From SIG598 sp045538015 (GTDB lineage: Bacteria; Bacillota; Clostridia; Oscillospirales; Acutalibacteraceae): a DNA stretch of 14,693 nt. A program made the translations under genes and the position numbers. The notes beneath the pieces are model-generated. The model did no database searches, was not told the DNA's origin, and saw only the letters and a list, made by a program, of their open reading frames with translations. Positions 8,670 to 14,693 of the stretch are shown piece by piece; position 1 is the first letter of the stretch, and every line of letters begins with the position of its first letter. The stretch is from contig JAZSQO010000188.1 in the NCBI GenBank assembly GCA_045538015.1, forward strand, positions 1-14,693, written 5' to 3'.

Positions 8670-8972
8670 ATGATTCGAGGCGTAAGCAGGTATTCGGTGG
8701 AGATAACCGGCACGGGCAGTCCCTATTTTGAGCGAGCCATATGCTTTGTGCGCCCTCAGTTCGCGCGGATGGAGCGGATGGATCTCCACCGGGCGGCGCT
8801 TGAGATGCTTGACCGGCTGGACGGCGATGTTGAGCCTGCCCACGAGGATGACCCTCCCCGGGAGCTCCCCGTCCGGGCACCTCTGCAGCGGCTGCGAGCC
8901 GCCTTGCCTCTGGTCATATCCGGTCTGACCGGTGCCGCCGCGGCCTTTCTGTTGTGTCTGCTGGTGGTGTGA
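8670..8972 (+). CDS. Small conserved protein with a C-terminal membrane anchor
   Basis: This 100-aa protein has a hydrophilic N-terminal part with the motif VEITGTGSPYFERAICFVRP (residues 10-29), a charged middle (about 48-75) and one hydrophobic segment at about 79-99 ending the chain. I recognise the YFERA..FVRP pattern from small unannotated Clostridia proteins, but know no function. The layout suggests a tail-anchored protein with its body in the cytoplasm. The ATG at 8670 has a strong GGAGG at 8659-8663. The next gene starts 63 bases later with no terminator between, so the two may be co-transcribed. Confidence 0.75.
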   Translation: MIRGVSRYSVEITGTGSPYFERAICFVRPQFARMERMDLHRAALEMLDRLDGDVEPAHEDDPPRELPVRAPLQRLRAALPLVISGLTGAAAAFLLCLLVV

Positions 8973-9035
8973 CAGTCATACACCGGGGACGAGCGCATAT
9001 AAATCTGGCGTATTGAATTATCGGGAGGTATCTTT

Positions 9036-9620
9036 ATGGATTACACCATGGCGAGCGGGCGCAGGCGCATGGGTCTTGGAGAGCGGATGCGGCAGGTGCT
9101 GAGCGGCCTCGGAGGCACGGTGTTCTGCTTTGCTCTGGCTTTTCTCCTCCACTTTGCCTACAGCTGGAGCGGGGAGATTCGTTTTGCGGCCATTTTCGCT
9201 CTGGCCAACGAAAGCGTGTGGGAGCACGTCAAGATTCTGCTGTGGCCTTTTCTGCTGTGGAGCTTTGCCGAATACTACATCCTCAGGCCGGATACGCGGC
9301 GGCTGGTTGTCGCCCGGACCGCCGGAGCGTATATCGTCGCTGTGCTGACCATCTGCGTTTTCTACATCTACACCGGCGTGCTGGGCCGCCCGGTGTTGTG
9401 GTTCGACATTCTTTCGGCGGCGCTGTGGCTGCTGGTCGGAGAGATAATAAGCCTGCGGATCCTCAACGCCCGGTGGGCGACCAAGGACTACTATATCGTC
9501 GCTCTGGCCGCCATGGTGCTGCTGGTGGTCATGCTGCTGTGCTTCACGGTCAGCCCTCCCCGGCTGGGACTTTTCGCCGACCCGGTCACCGGCCTTTACG
9601 GGCTTGAGGTCATGCCGTAG
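9036..9620 (+). CDS. DUF6512 family integral membrane protein
   Basis: This 194-aa protein has about five hydrophobic segments (near 24-44, 66-84, 95-114, 121-141 and 151-172). The motif LHFAYSWSGE followed by LANESVWEHVKILLWP (56-71) is typical of the DUF6512 family, whose function is not known. GGGAGG at 9023-9028 sits seven bases before the ATG. An upstream ribosome site and orientation shared with the preceding small membrane-protein gene suggest a two-gene unit. A weak AT-rich hairpin at 9634-9652 follows the stop but has no good T-run. Confidence 0.8.
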   Translation: MDYTMASGRRRMGLGERMRQVLSGLGGTVFCFALAFLLHFAYSWSGEIRFAAIFALANESVWEHVKILLWPFLLWSFAEYYILRPDTRRLVVARTAGAYIVAVLTICVFYIYTGVLGRPVLWFDILSAALWLLVGEIISLRILNARWATKDYYIVALAAMVLLVVMLLCFTVSPPRLGLFADPVTGLYGLEVMP

Positions 9621-9712
9621 CCGGAGATTCTGTAATATCAAAGCCTGATATTGCTGATTGTAGTCTGTATTTTGTATTATATATCAATTTTAATCCTATT
9701 CGTATTATCTCA

Positions 9713-9741
9713 TTGACACACCAGCCTTTCGGAGGTACAAT
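9713..9741 (+). promoter_or_regulatory. Strong sigma-A promoter of kptA
   Basis: TTGACA (9713-9718, perfect consensus) and TACAAT (9736-9741) are separated by 17 bases. The 45 bases upstream are A/T-rich and could act as an UP element. Transcription should start near 9748, giving a leader of about 35 bases that carries GAGGAGGG (9767-9774) eight bases before the TTG start. Confidence 0.8.
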
Positions 9742-9782
9742 CGGGGCAAGCCAATAACCTGCACCCGAGGAGGGATAATACA

Positions 9783-10328
9783 TTGAATCTGACAAAACTC
9801 AGCATATTCATCAGCATGATCCTGCGCCATCGTCCCGAGGTCATAGGTATCGCTCTGGACGAGCACGGCTGGGCTGATGTGGAGCAGCTGATAGACGGAG
9901 TGCGCCGCCACAAGGAGCCGGCCTTTGACCGGGCCGCCCTTGACGAGATAGTGGCCACCGACAATAAACAGCGCTATTCCTACAGCGAGGACGGCACTCT
10001 CATCCGTGCCAATCAGGGCCACTCCATTCCCGTGGATGTGGAGCTGCCTCAGGCCGAACCGCCGGAGTTTCTCTGGCACGGCACCGGCGAGAAGTATGTG
10101 CAGTCCATCGACCGTCAGGGATTGCTGCCCCGAAGCCGGCTGTATGTGCATCTGTCCGCCGATATGGACACCGCCCGCGTCGTTGGCAAGCGCCACGGCA
10201 GGCCGGTGATATACCGGGTACACACCGGACGGATGGCGGCGGAGGGATATATCTTCTTCCGCTCGGTCAACGGCGTATGGCTGACCAAGACCGTGCCGGT
10301 AGAATATCTGGAGAAGACGGAGGACTGA
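9783..10328 (+). CDS. kptA: RNA 2'-phosphotransferase (Tpt1/KptA)
   Basis: This 181-aa protein matches the Tpt1/KptA family over its full length. These enzymes remove a 2'-phosphate from RNA using NAD+, releasing ADP-ribose 1'',2''-cyclic phosphate. Family marks are SMILRHRPEVIG (Arg15, His16), the GW..V..LI winged-helix region, LIRANQGHSIPV (Arg75), LWHGTGEKYVQSI, and ARVVGKRHGRPVIYRV (Arg132). The last two segments form the ADP-ribosyltransferase-like NAD lobe. The expected Arg-His-Arg-Arg set is therefore complete and the enzyme should be active. In yeast it finishes tRNA splicing; in bacteria the natural RNA substrate is unclear. TTG 9783 is chosen because of the GAGGAGGG site and the close fit of the N-terminus to the family. 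It has its own promoter and terminator and looks monocistronic. Confidence 0.93.
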   Translation: MNLTKLSIFISMILRHRPEVIGIALDEHGWADVEQLIDGVRRHKEPAFDRAALDEIVATDNKQRYSYSEDGTLIRANQGHSIPVDVELPQAEPPEFLWHGTGEKYVQSIDRQGLLPRSRLYVHLSADMDTARVVGKRHGRPVIYRVHTGRMAAEGYIFFRSVNGVWLTKTVPVEYLEKTED

Positions 10329-10354
10329 CCCTCGTCCCTTGCACAGCATAAATT

Positions 10355-10400
10355 AAGCGCGTTCCTCAGTACGAAAGGGTACAGAGGAACGCGCTTTTTT
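10355..10400. terminator. Terminator between convergent kptA and the PadR operon
   Basis: AAGCGCGTTCCTC (10355-10367 region) pairs with GAGGAACGCGCTT, with an inner GTAC/GTAC helix, followed by six T on the + strand. It serves kptA directly. For the minus-strand operon ending at 10409 the flanking T-run is poor, but the stem is long enough to help stop transcription from that side too. Confidence 0.88.
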
Positions 10401-10408
10401 CTGTTCTG

Positions 10409-10678
10409 TTACTCCTCGCAGTGTTTTCTTCCGCTGAGAAGGAAGCCTGCGATCATACCGACCAATACACCGGCACCGATGCCAATGCCCGCGGACAGAC
10501 CGGCCAGCTTGGCAAGAACCAAGCCTAAAGCCGCTCCGACGCACATTCCGCCGGCCACTCTCCGGCCGGTGGCTTTATCCTTTACTATGCGCTCGTAGTT
10601 GGCCAGTATCACGGCCAGCAGAGTGGCAAGGAGCACCCAGGGCAGTGCCGCTAAAATAAAATCCGTGATGTTTTCCAT
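10409..10678 (-). CDS. Small glycine-rich membrane protein, last gene of the PadR operon
   Basis: This 89-aa protein has three hydrophobic segments (about 6-25, 41-60 and 62-82) joined by a short basic loop (YERIVKDKATGRR). The second and third segments are rich in Gly and Ala and could pack as a hairpin. It ends in RKHCEE. I do not recognise a family. GGGAG lies nine bases before the ATG. The gene starts 15 bases after the DUF2812 gene, so it is almost certainly in the same transcript and under PadR control. Confidence 0.75.
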   Translation of the reverse strand: MENITDFILAALPWVLLATLLAVILANYERIVKDKATGRRVAGGMCVGAALGLVLAKLAGLSAGIGIGAGVLVGMIAGFLLSGRKHCEE

Positions 10679-10693
10679 TGTCTGATTCTCCCT

Positions 10694-11617
10694 TTAGTCA
10701 ATCTCGAAGTGGAGCTTCATCTCACCGCCGGCAAAGTCGGAGAGGTATATTCTGTATTCTCCTCTGCTGAGGAGCAGACGGACATCCTCCTCGCTGATGT
10801 CGTCGCCGGTGACGGTATATACGGTCTCTCCTGCGGCATTCACTACGGAGACCGTGACGGGCGCGTCGGCCTTGATTTCAGCGTCGATATGGTAAAGGTC
10901 GGGATATTTTACCTCGGCGGTATTCCAGAGCACCGCCTCCTCGAGCTGTGCGGGAATGGCGTCCATATACTCCGCGGTCATGTCGCAGTTCATGTTGGGA
11001 CGGTTGGCAGCCAGCACGCCGTAGCCCACCGCACAGGTGATTATGAACAGCAGGAATACGGGCATCAGCCAGTTGTCTCCCCTGCGGCTCTTGTTCTTGT
11101 CCGGGTTTCTCATAATGGAAACGCCCCGGATGAACACGGCCAGAATGGCGATGTATTCCAGCAGGATGGCCAGCGTCGGCAGCGAGGGACGCAGCACCAT
11201 ATGCACCAGCTGCAAGGCCGTGAATATGGATGCGAACACCAGCACGAAGATTCCCAGCTTTGCCCAGCGGTTGTTCATCTCCTGCAGAGAGGAGCGGTCG
11301 GAGAATATCTCGTATTCCTCCTCGGGCAGAGCGGGATCGTAGGGCTTGCGGAAGTAGTGCCAGCCGTTGAAGGTGGAGTTGATATACTCCCAGCCAAACT
11401 CACGGAAGCTCTCCACATACCGGGGGCGATCCTTGAGGTCGGGCTGGTAGTCCAGCTGATAGCGGTAGACGATGCTGTCGTCAAACTTGAAGCGGCTGGA
11501 AAAGGAGCCGCCCTTCACCAGCTGCCATCCCTTTTCCGACTGGGCGTTGAGGTCGTCGATCTCCCGCTGATAGTTCCACGCCGAATATAATCTGTGGGTG
11601 GTCTTGTACTCTTTCAT
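10694..11617 (-). CDS. DUF2812 domain membrane protein
   Basis: This 307-aa protein starts with a DUF2812 domain (about 1-110; marks are EIDDLNAQSEKGWQLVKGG and YRYQLDYQ), followed by three hydrophobic segments (about 118-142, 146-168 and 182-204) and a C-terminal beta-rich part (about 205-307) expected outside the cell. DUF2812 genes are commonly paired with PadR-family regulators, as here, and are thought to serve envelope stress or drug responses, but the biochemical role is unknown. GGAGG lies inside the end of padR, eight bases before the ATG, and only three bases separate the genes, so translation is coupled. Confidence 0.88.
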   Translation of the reverse strand: MKEYKTTHRLYSAWNYQREIDDLNAQSEKGWQLVKGGSFSSRFKFDDSIVYRYQLDYQPDLKDRPRYVESFREFGWEYINSTFNGWHYFRKPYDPALPEEEYEIFSDRSSLQEMNNRWAKLGIFVLVFASIFTALQLVHMVLRPSLPTLAILLEYIAILAVFIRGVSIMRNPDKNKSRRGDNWLMPVFLLFIITCAVGYGVLAANRPNMNCDMTAEYMDAIPAQLEEAVLWNTAEVKYPDLYHIDAEIKADAPVTVSVVNAAGETVYTVTGDDISEEDVRLLLSRGEYRIYLSDFAGGEMKLHFEID

Positions 11618-11620
11618 TTC

Positions 11621-11929
11621 TTACTCCTCCGCGCTTTCAAGCATTCTTCTCAGCCGGGCGATCTCGTTGCTCAGGGCTTCCTTGCCGCTGTCGGTCAGGC
11701 TGTACAGCCGCTTGCGCTCGGTGCCCGGCTCGTCGGACATCACTTCGGTGATCCATCCCTTTTTCATCATGTTTGTGGTGGCTCCGTACATGGTTCCCGA
11801 GCCTATTTTGACATCTCCGCCCGACAGCCGCTCGGTCATCTGCATAATGCCGTAGCCGTGGCTGGCGCCTTTGGAAAGGCACAGCAGGATGTAATAATAG
11901 CTCTCGGACAAAGGTTCGCTTTTTTTCAC
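11621..11929 (-). CDS. PadR family transcriptional regulator
   Basis: This protein of about 102 aa is of the PadR winged-helix family. It shows the marks SYYYILLCLSKGASHGYGIM, SGTMYGATTNMMKKGWI and RKRLYSLTDSGKEAL in the expected order, with a short C-terminal helix for dimer formation. Such proteins repress adjacent genes and release DNA on binding a ligand. Two GTG codons are possible. The one at 11938 overlaps the stop of the preceding gene and touches the GGAG site; the one at 11929 is eight bases after that site, so I prefer it. Palindromes in the promoter at 12250-12288 are its likely operators, so it probably represses its own operon. The ligand is unknown. Confidence 0.88.
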   Translation of the reverse strand: MKKSEPLSESYYYILLCLSKGASHGYGIMQMTERLSGGDVKIGSGTMYGATTNMMKKGWITEVMSDEPGTERKRLYSLTDSGKEALSNEIARLRRMLESAEE

Positions 11930-11934
11930 TCTGT

Positions 11935-12162
11935 TCACTCCTGTTCTTTGTTGTCGTCGTTCTTGCTTTCCTTTGTGTGCTCCGCCAGCGCGCGGACGGT
12001 AAAGATGATGACCACAACGATAGCGATCGACAGGGCAATGCCGATGATGTGGATGACGATATCTGGGAGAGCCCCGTCAAAACGGCCCAGATTCATCATC
12101 AGCAGCGATAGGCACATGATTATCATACTCATCAGTGCCAGCTTGTTGTTTCTCTTTTCCAT
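11935..12162 (-). CDS. Small two-helix membrane protein, first gene of the PadR operon
   Basis: This 75-aa protein has two hydrophobic segments (about 8-24 and 34-56) and a charged, Lys/Glu/Asp-rich tail (from about 60). It is not assigned to a family. AGGAGG with a six-base spacer precedes the ATG, the best ribosome site on this strand. Its stop overlaps the first possible start of padR, so the two are translated together. Being first in a PadR-controlled unit, it may help sense or resist the same envelope stress as the DUF2812 protein. Confidence 0.75.
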   Translation of the reverse strand: MEKRNNKLALMSMIIMCLSLLMMNLGRFDGALPDIVIHIIGIALSIAIVVVIIFTVRALAEHTKESKNDDNKEQE

Positions 12163-12233
12163 AATGATCCTCCTTTGTTGATTGTCTGAATTTCTCTGAT
12201 TTCGATGGCGGCGGAAGTGTGTCGCTCGCCGTT

Positions 12234-12295
12234 ATGTCGTTGTTCGCTATGTCGTCCGACGACACTATCATACCACGACATATGTCGTCTGTCAA
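12234..12295 (-). promoter_or_regulatory. PadR operon promoter with palindromic operators
   Basis: On the minus strand TTGACA (12290-12295) and TATGAT (12267-12272) are 17 bases apart. The spacer contains a perfect 14-bp palindrome, ACGACATATGTCGT (12275-12288). A second, 7-bp-arm palindrome (TGTCGTC, one base, GACGACA; 12250-12264) covers the expected start point. A further ATGTCGT lies at 12234-12240. A repressor bound to either palindrome would block RNA polymerase. PadR proteins typically bind ATGT/ACAT-type palindromes, so autoregulation is likely. Confidence 0.8.
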
Positions 12296-12341
12296 CATAG
12301 TTTTGAAAATTTTTTTGCGGCGCTGTTCCTGGCCTCATAAA

Positions 12342-12381
12342 CAGAGCGCCTCCCGCGGGCATTTTTGCGGGAGGCGCTCTG
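12342..12381 (-). terminator. Terminator of the duplicated-domain lipoprotein gene
   Basis: CAGAGCGCCTCCCGC (12342-12356) pairs perfectly over 15 bp with 12367-12381, loop ten bases. On the minus strand a short TTTAT follows. It lies 29 bases beyond the stop of the lipoprotein gene and separates it from the PadR operon promoter. Confidence 0.82.
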
Positions 12382-12409
12382 CATTTATCAAGAGGTAAAA
12401 ACCGTTGTA

Positions 12410-13594
12410 TTATTCTTCTGTCAGGCCGTCCATTCGGCTTTCGATAAGAGCCTGAGTGGCAATGTCCATTTCCTCAATCAGTGATGGGGCAACAGCAAAT
12501 TCCAGTGCATCCTTCACATCCATACTCAGAGTCCAATGAAACTCATCCCCTGCATAGTCAAATCCGACGGGGAGCATAAGATGCTCTTTGCCGTCCTTGT
12601 CGTAGAACACAATGCTGCCCTCGTGCAATTCCATCGGCTCGCCATTCAGGGTCACGCCGTCCATGGTACACAGTCTGTTGACCGGCTTTATGCCGCTGTC
12701 GTAAAGGTGCTCGGCGTCATTGTCGGTGTAATAGAGATGCTCAAAATCCAGATGGGAGGAAACAATCTCAATCAGCTTGTTTACACGCCATTGGCTGGTC
12801 TGGATCGTCTCTGTGACATAGGTGATCTCGTTGCCTTCCCGGTCGACAGCACCGGTGGTGATCTCCATGGTGCCGTCCGCGTAGACAGTGTATTTATAGC
12901 GGTAGCAGGCAGCCGGATCCATATCCAGCTCATCCGTGAACAATATGCCTTTCCTTGTAGGCTCATAGGAAAGCACGGTGTGCTCAAAGGATATCCCAAG
13001 CTCCTCCGTTCTGATCGCGTTTGTCCGGTCGTGGATGGCATCTCTGGTGTCGTCCACAAGATCGGTATAGTCGTCGTAGGGTACAAGGGCAAATATCTCT
13101 TGGAAGACCGCGTCATACCGCTCGTTTTCTATGGGATTTATGCCGCCGCACTGATGCACGGCGTTACCGTTCCCGTCAAAGAGATAAAGCTGCTGCTCCA
13201 CGGCAAAGCTGTGATCCTCCGGCTCGAGCTGGCCGAGGCTGAGAATGCTGTTGTCGCGGAAGGCCTGTATGACCGCCTCCCTCTGCCCTTCGGTCACACG
13301 GAACTCGCGTTCCTCGATCACATCTATCTTCACGCCGTCGTAGTCGTAGCCGCCGGTATAAGCCTCCAGACGGTTGTCGGCAAAGAGGGTGTAGACTATG
13401 GAAAACCTGCCGCAGCAGAAGCCGTATTTGGGCGATATCTCCAGCCGGAACACTATGTTGTCGTAGGATACACCCTTCTCCTTTTCCAGCCGCTCACCAT
13501 CCGACAGGAACAAGCCTGTTCCGCAGCCCGTGAAAAGCGCCAGCACACTGAGCAGACACAGAACCATCGCTGTGATTTTGATAACTTTCTTCAT
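12410..13594 (-). CDS. Putative lipoprotein with a tandem duplicated domain
   Basis: This 394-aa protein has a lipoprotein signal peptide with lipobox FTGC (Cys24). The mature part seems to hold two related units: the segment FSIVYTLFADNRLEAYTGGY followed by a Gln/Arg-rich helix in the first half, and YRYKYTVYADGTMEITTGAV followed by a similar helix in the second. The rest is acidic, and the C-terminus is a Glu-rich helix. I do not recognise a named family. It is expected on the outer membrane face. GGAG lies ten bases before the ATG. It has its own promoter and terminator and looks monocistronic. The duplication is my reading by eye. Confidence 0.8.
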   Translation of the reverse strand: MKKVIKITAMVLCLLSVLALFTGCGTGLFLSDGERLEKEKGVSYDNIVFRLEISPKYGFCCGRFSIVYTLFADNRLEAYTGGYDYDGVKIDVIEEREFRVTEGQREAVIQAFRDNSILSLGQLEPEDHSFAVEQQLYLFDGNGNAVHQCGGINPIENERYDAVFQEIFALVPYDDYTDLVDDTRDAIHDRTNAIRTEELGISFEHTVLSYEPTRKGILFTDELDMDPAACYRYKYTVYADGTMEITTGAVDREGNEITYVTETIQTSQWRVNKLIEIVSSHLDFEHLYYTDNDAEHLYDSGIKPVNRLCTMDGVTLNGEPMELHEGSIVFYDKDGKEHLMLPVGFDYAGDEFHWTLSMDVKDALEFAVAPSLIEEMDIATQALIESRMDGLTEE

Positions 13595-13640
13595 TTTCCG
13601 AATTCTCCTTTTCTTTTTGTCAGATTATCTCTGTGGCTAC

Positions 13641-13669
13641 ATATTAATATTTTGTTCATATTTTGTCAA
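13641..13669 (-). promoter_or_regulatory. Promoter of the duplicated-domain lipoprotein gene
   Basis: On the minus strand TTGACA (13664-13669) is a perfect -35 and TAATAT (13641-13646), 17 bases further, a fair -10. The spacer is very A/T-rich. It faces the lipoprotein start at 13594. Confidence 0.65.
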
Positions 13670-13720
13670 TAGTTATTTCATTTTTCGTTAAATATTTTGC
13701 AACATTTAGGGCTAAAGGGA

Positions 13721-13755
13721 TAAAAAACAGGGCCGCCGTTTTGCTCGGCAGCCCT
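13721..13755 (-). terminator. Terminator of the XRE regulator gene
   Basis: AGGGCCGCCG (13729-13738) pairs with CGGCAGCCCT (13746-13755), with one G-U pair, and a six-T run follows on the minus strand. The stem overlaps the stop codon of the regulator gene. It is almost identical to the groEL terminator at 14337-14364. Confidence 0.85.
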
Positions 13756-14066
13756 CAGCCATTCATTTTTTCTATCAGAGCGAGAATTATCTTCTGCTGT
13801 TCCTCATCCAGTCCCGCCCAGCGGCGAAGCAGCTCCCTCTGTGCGTCGGAGAGAGAGACCGGCTCCTCTTCCCCGGCAAAGAGCTGGGAAAGGGTGATGC
13901 CGAAAGCGTCGCATATCTTTTCCAGCGACGGAACGGTGGGGATCATATTCTTGCGGTACCACGAGGATATGGTCGACTGCGGCAGGCCGGAGCGCTCCGC
14001 CAGCTGATATTCCGTCCAGCCCCGCTCGATACGGTACCGGGTGATGGCTGAAAGAATGTCCTTCAT
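13755..14066 (-). CDS. XRE family transcriptional regulator
   Basis: This 103-aa protein has an N-terminal Cro/C1-type helix-turn-helix (about residues 5-62): LSAITRYRIERGWTEYQLAE, then SGLPQSTISSWYRK as the recognition part and PSLEKICDAFGITLSQLF closing the fold. The C-terminal 35 residues (LSDAQRELLRRWAGLDEEQQ and on) form a helix typical of small Clostridia XRE proteins and may serve to dimerise. AAGGAGG lies just before the ATG. Upstream, TATAAT (14096-14101, minus strand) is a likely -10 without a well-spaced -35. ATCGT, nine bases, ACGAT at 14134-14152 is a possible operator. The target genes are unknown. Confidence 0.88.
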   Translation of the reverse strand: MKDILSAITRYRIERGWTEYQLAERSGLPQSTISSWYRKNMIPTVPSLEKICDAFGITLSQLFAGEEEPVSLSDAQRELLRRWAGLDEEQQKIILALIEKMNG

Positions 14067-14150
14067 GGCGTTTCCTCCTTTGTGGCGTTTCGTTAATTAT
14101 ACTTCAATACATCGTTGTAAATTAGCAATTTAAATCGTATAATAATAACG

Positions 14151-14315
14151 ATATACGCAATTGTACGAGCCAATAGGTATGCTGTTGACAGCGCCGATTA
14201 TCTGATTGCATATCTCCGGTATACCACCGGGAATTCTGCAAAGCTGGTGAGTTATGCCCGCCAAAAGGAAAAAATCGGTCAAATAGTAATTACCTTAATC
14301 AACACCAGCGATTAA
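14151..14315 (+). pseudogene. Remnant of a DUF1273/YpsA-like (SLOG) gene, C-terminal part only
   Basis: A + strand frame ending at TAA 14313-14315 reads IVRANRYAVDSADYLIAY, then LRYTTGNSAKLVSYARQKEK and a short hydrophobic end. This is the pattern of the C-terminus of DUF1273/YpsA-like SLOG proteins, which have NRYMVD-S-D-LIAY followed by a helix with K...YA.. and a last beta strand. About 45 residues are recognisable of the usual 180 or so. No start or ribosome site is seen, and the frame meets a stop at about 14117-14119 upstream. The nucleotide-binding core is lost, so it is not functional. The call is by pattern memory. Confidence 0.55.
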
Positions 14316-14336
14316 CCGCATTCGCCAAACGCAAAA

Positions 14337-14364
14337 CAGGGCCGCCGTTTGCACGGCAGCCCTG
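14337..14364 (-). terminator. groEL terminator
   Basis: CAGGGCCGCCG (14337-14347) pairs with CGGCAGCCCTG (14354-14364), followed by TTTTG on the minus strand. It lies 22 bases past the groEL stop and is nearly identical to the terminator at 13721-13755. Confidence 0.85.
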
Positions 14365-14386
14365 CGTGGATTCAGTTATTTGGAGA

Positions 14387-14693
14387 TTAATACATTCCCA
14401 TGCCGCCGGTGGGGTCACCTGCGGGCATCGGGGGCAGAGGCTCCTTCTTGTCGGCCACCAGAGACTCGGTGGTCAGCACGATGGAGGCGACGGAGCAGGC
14501 GTTCTGAACAGCGGAACGGGTGACCTTGGTGGGGTCAACGATACCGGCGGTCAGCATATCGCAGTACTCGTCGGTAGCCATGTTGTAGCCATAGCCGATC
14601 TTGCCGGAGCGCTTGATGTTCTCGATGATGACGGAACCCTCGAGACCGGCGTTGTAGGCGATCTGACGGATGGGCTCTTCCAGGGCGCGGAGA
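14387..14693 (-). CDS. groL: Chaperonin GroEL, C-terminal fragment
   Basis: This is the 3' end of groEL, cut by the window edge; about 101 residues are seen. The frame reads ALEEPIRQIAYNAGLEGSVI, then KIGYGYNMATDEYCDMLTAG and SAVQNACSVASIVLTTESLV, all hallmark segments of the GroEL equatorial domain. It ends in PAGDPTGGMGMY, a short form of the usual GGM tail that lines the chaperonin floor. GroEL folds proteins in an ATP-driven double ring with GroES. The groES gene and the start lie outside the window, to the right. Coding continues past the ATG at 14581, which is an internal Met. Confidence 0.97.
   Translation of the reverse strand, partial: LRALEEPIRQIAYNAGLEGSVIIENIKRSGKIGYGYNMATDEYCDMLTAGIVDPTKVTRSAVQNACSVASIVLTTESLVADKKEPLPPMPAGDPTGGMGMY

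Noticed and set aside
12536..13672. Plus-strand open frame of 378 codons opposite the lipoprotein gene
   Set aside because: The minus-strand frame has a signal peptide, lipobox, ribosome site and promoter; the plus frame has none and no recognisable domain.

Overview
The window most likely comes from a Gram-positive member of the Bacillota, class Clostridia, probably an Oscillospiraceae-type gut bacterium. This is inferred from GC-rich coding DNA with strong AGGAGG-type ribosome sites, TTG and GTG starts, lipoproteins with lipoboxes, a DltA/DltC-style envelope cassette, a PadR/DUF2812 pair and a Clostridia-like GroEL C-terminus. I see no tRNA, rRNA, CRISPR array or intact transposase.

Left part (1-8280, + strand). 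A membrane-anchored BspA-type leucine-rich-repeat protein (181-738) is followed by a near-ideal promoter (759-787). That promoter drives a seven-gene run with no terminator until 8240-8280: a membrane-anchored Ig-like/transglutaminase protein, an Asp/Glu-racemase-family enzyme, an adenylation enzyme related to DltA, a 77-aa carrier protein, an AlgI/DltB-type MBOAT acyltransferase, a DltD-like SGNH protein and a lipoprotein. The likely logic is racemise an amino acid, activate it, load it on a carrier, move it across the membrane and transfer it to a surface polymer. Several active-site details differ from textbook dlt: the pocket Cys of DltA is Gly, a Lys sits in the pocket, the racemase lacks the Asn of the CNTAH motif, and the SGNH protein has Cys where Ser is expected. 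This is the strongest candidate for an undescribed system here.

Middle part (8281-10400, + strand). An unusual intergenic block (8283-8528) is built of nested inverted repeats. It is followed by a small tail-anchored protein, a DUF6512 membrane protein and kptA (RNA 2'-phosphotransferase), which has its own promoter and terminator.

Right part (10409-14693, - strand). A four-gene PadR operon (small membrane protein, PadR regulator, DUF2812 membrane protein, small membrane protein) has palindromic operators inside its promoter. Next come a lipoprotein with a duplicated domain, an XRE-family regulator and the 3' end of groEL. Between the last two lies a + strand remnant of a DUF1273/YpsA-like (SLOG) gene. 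The XRE and groEL genes end in nearly identical terminators.
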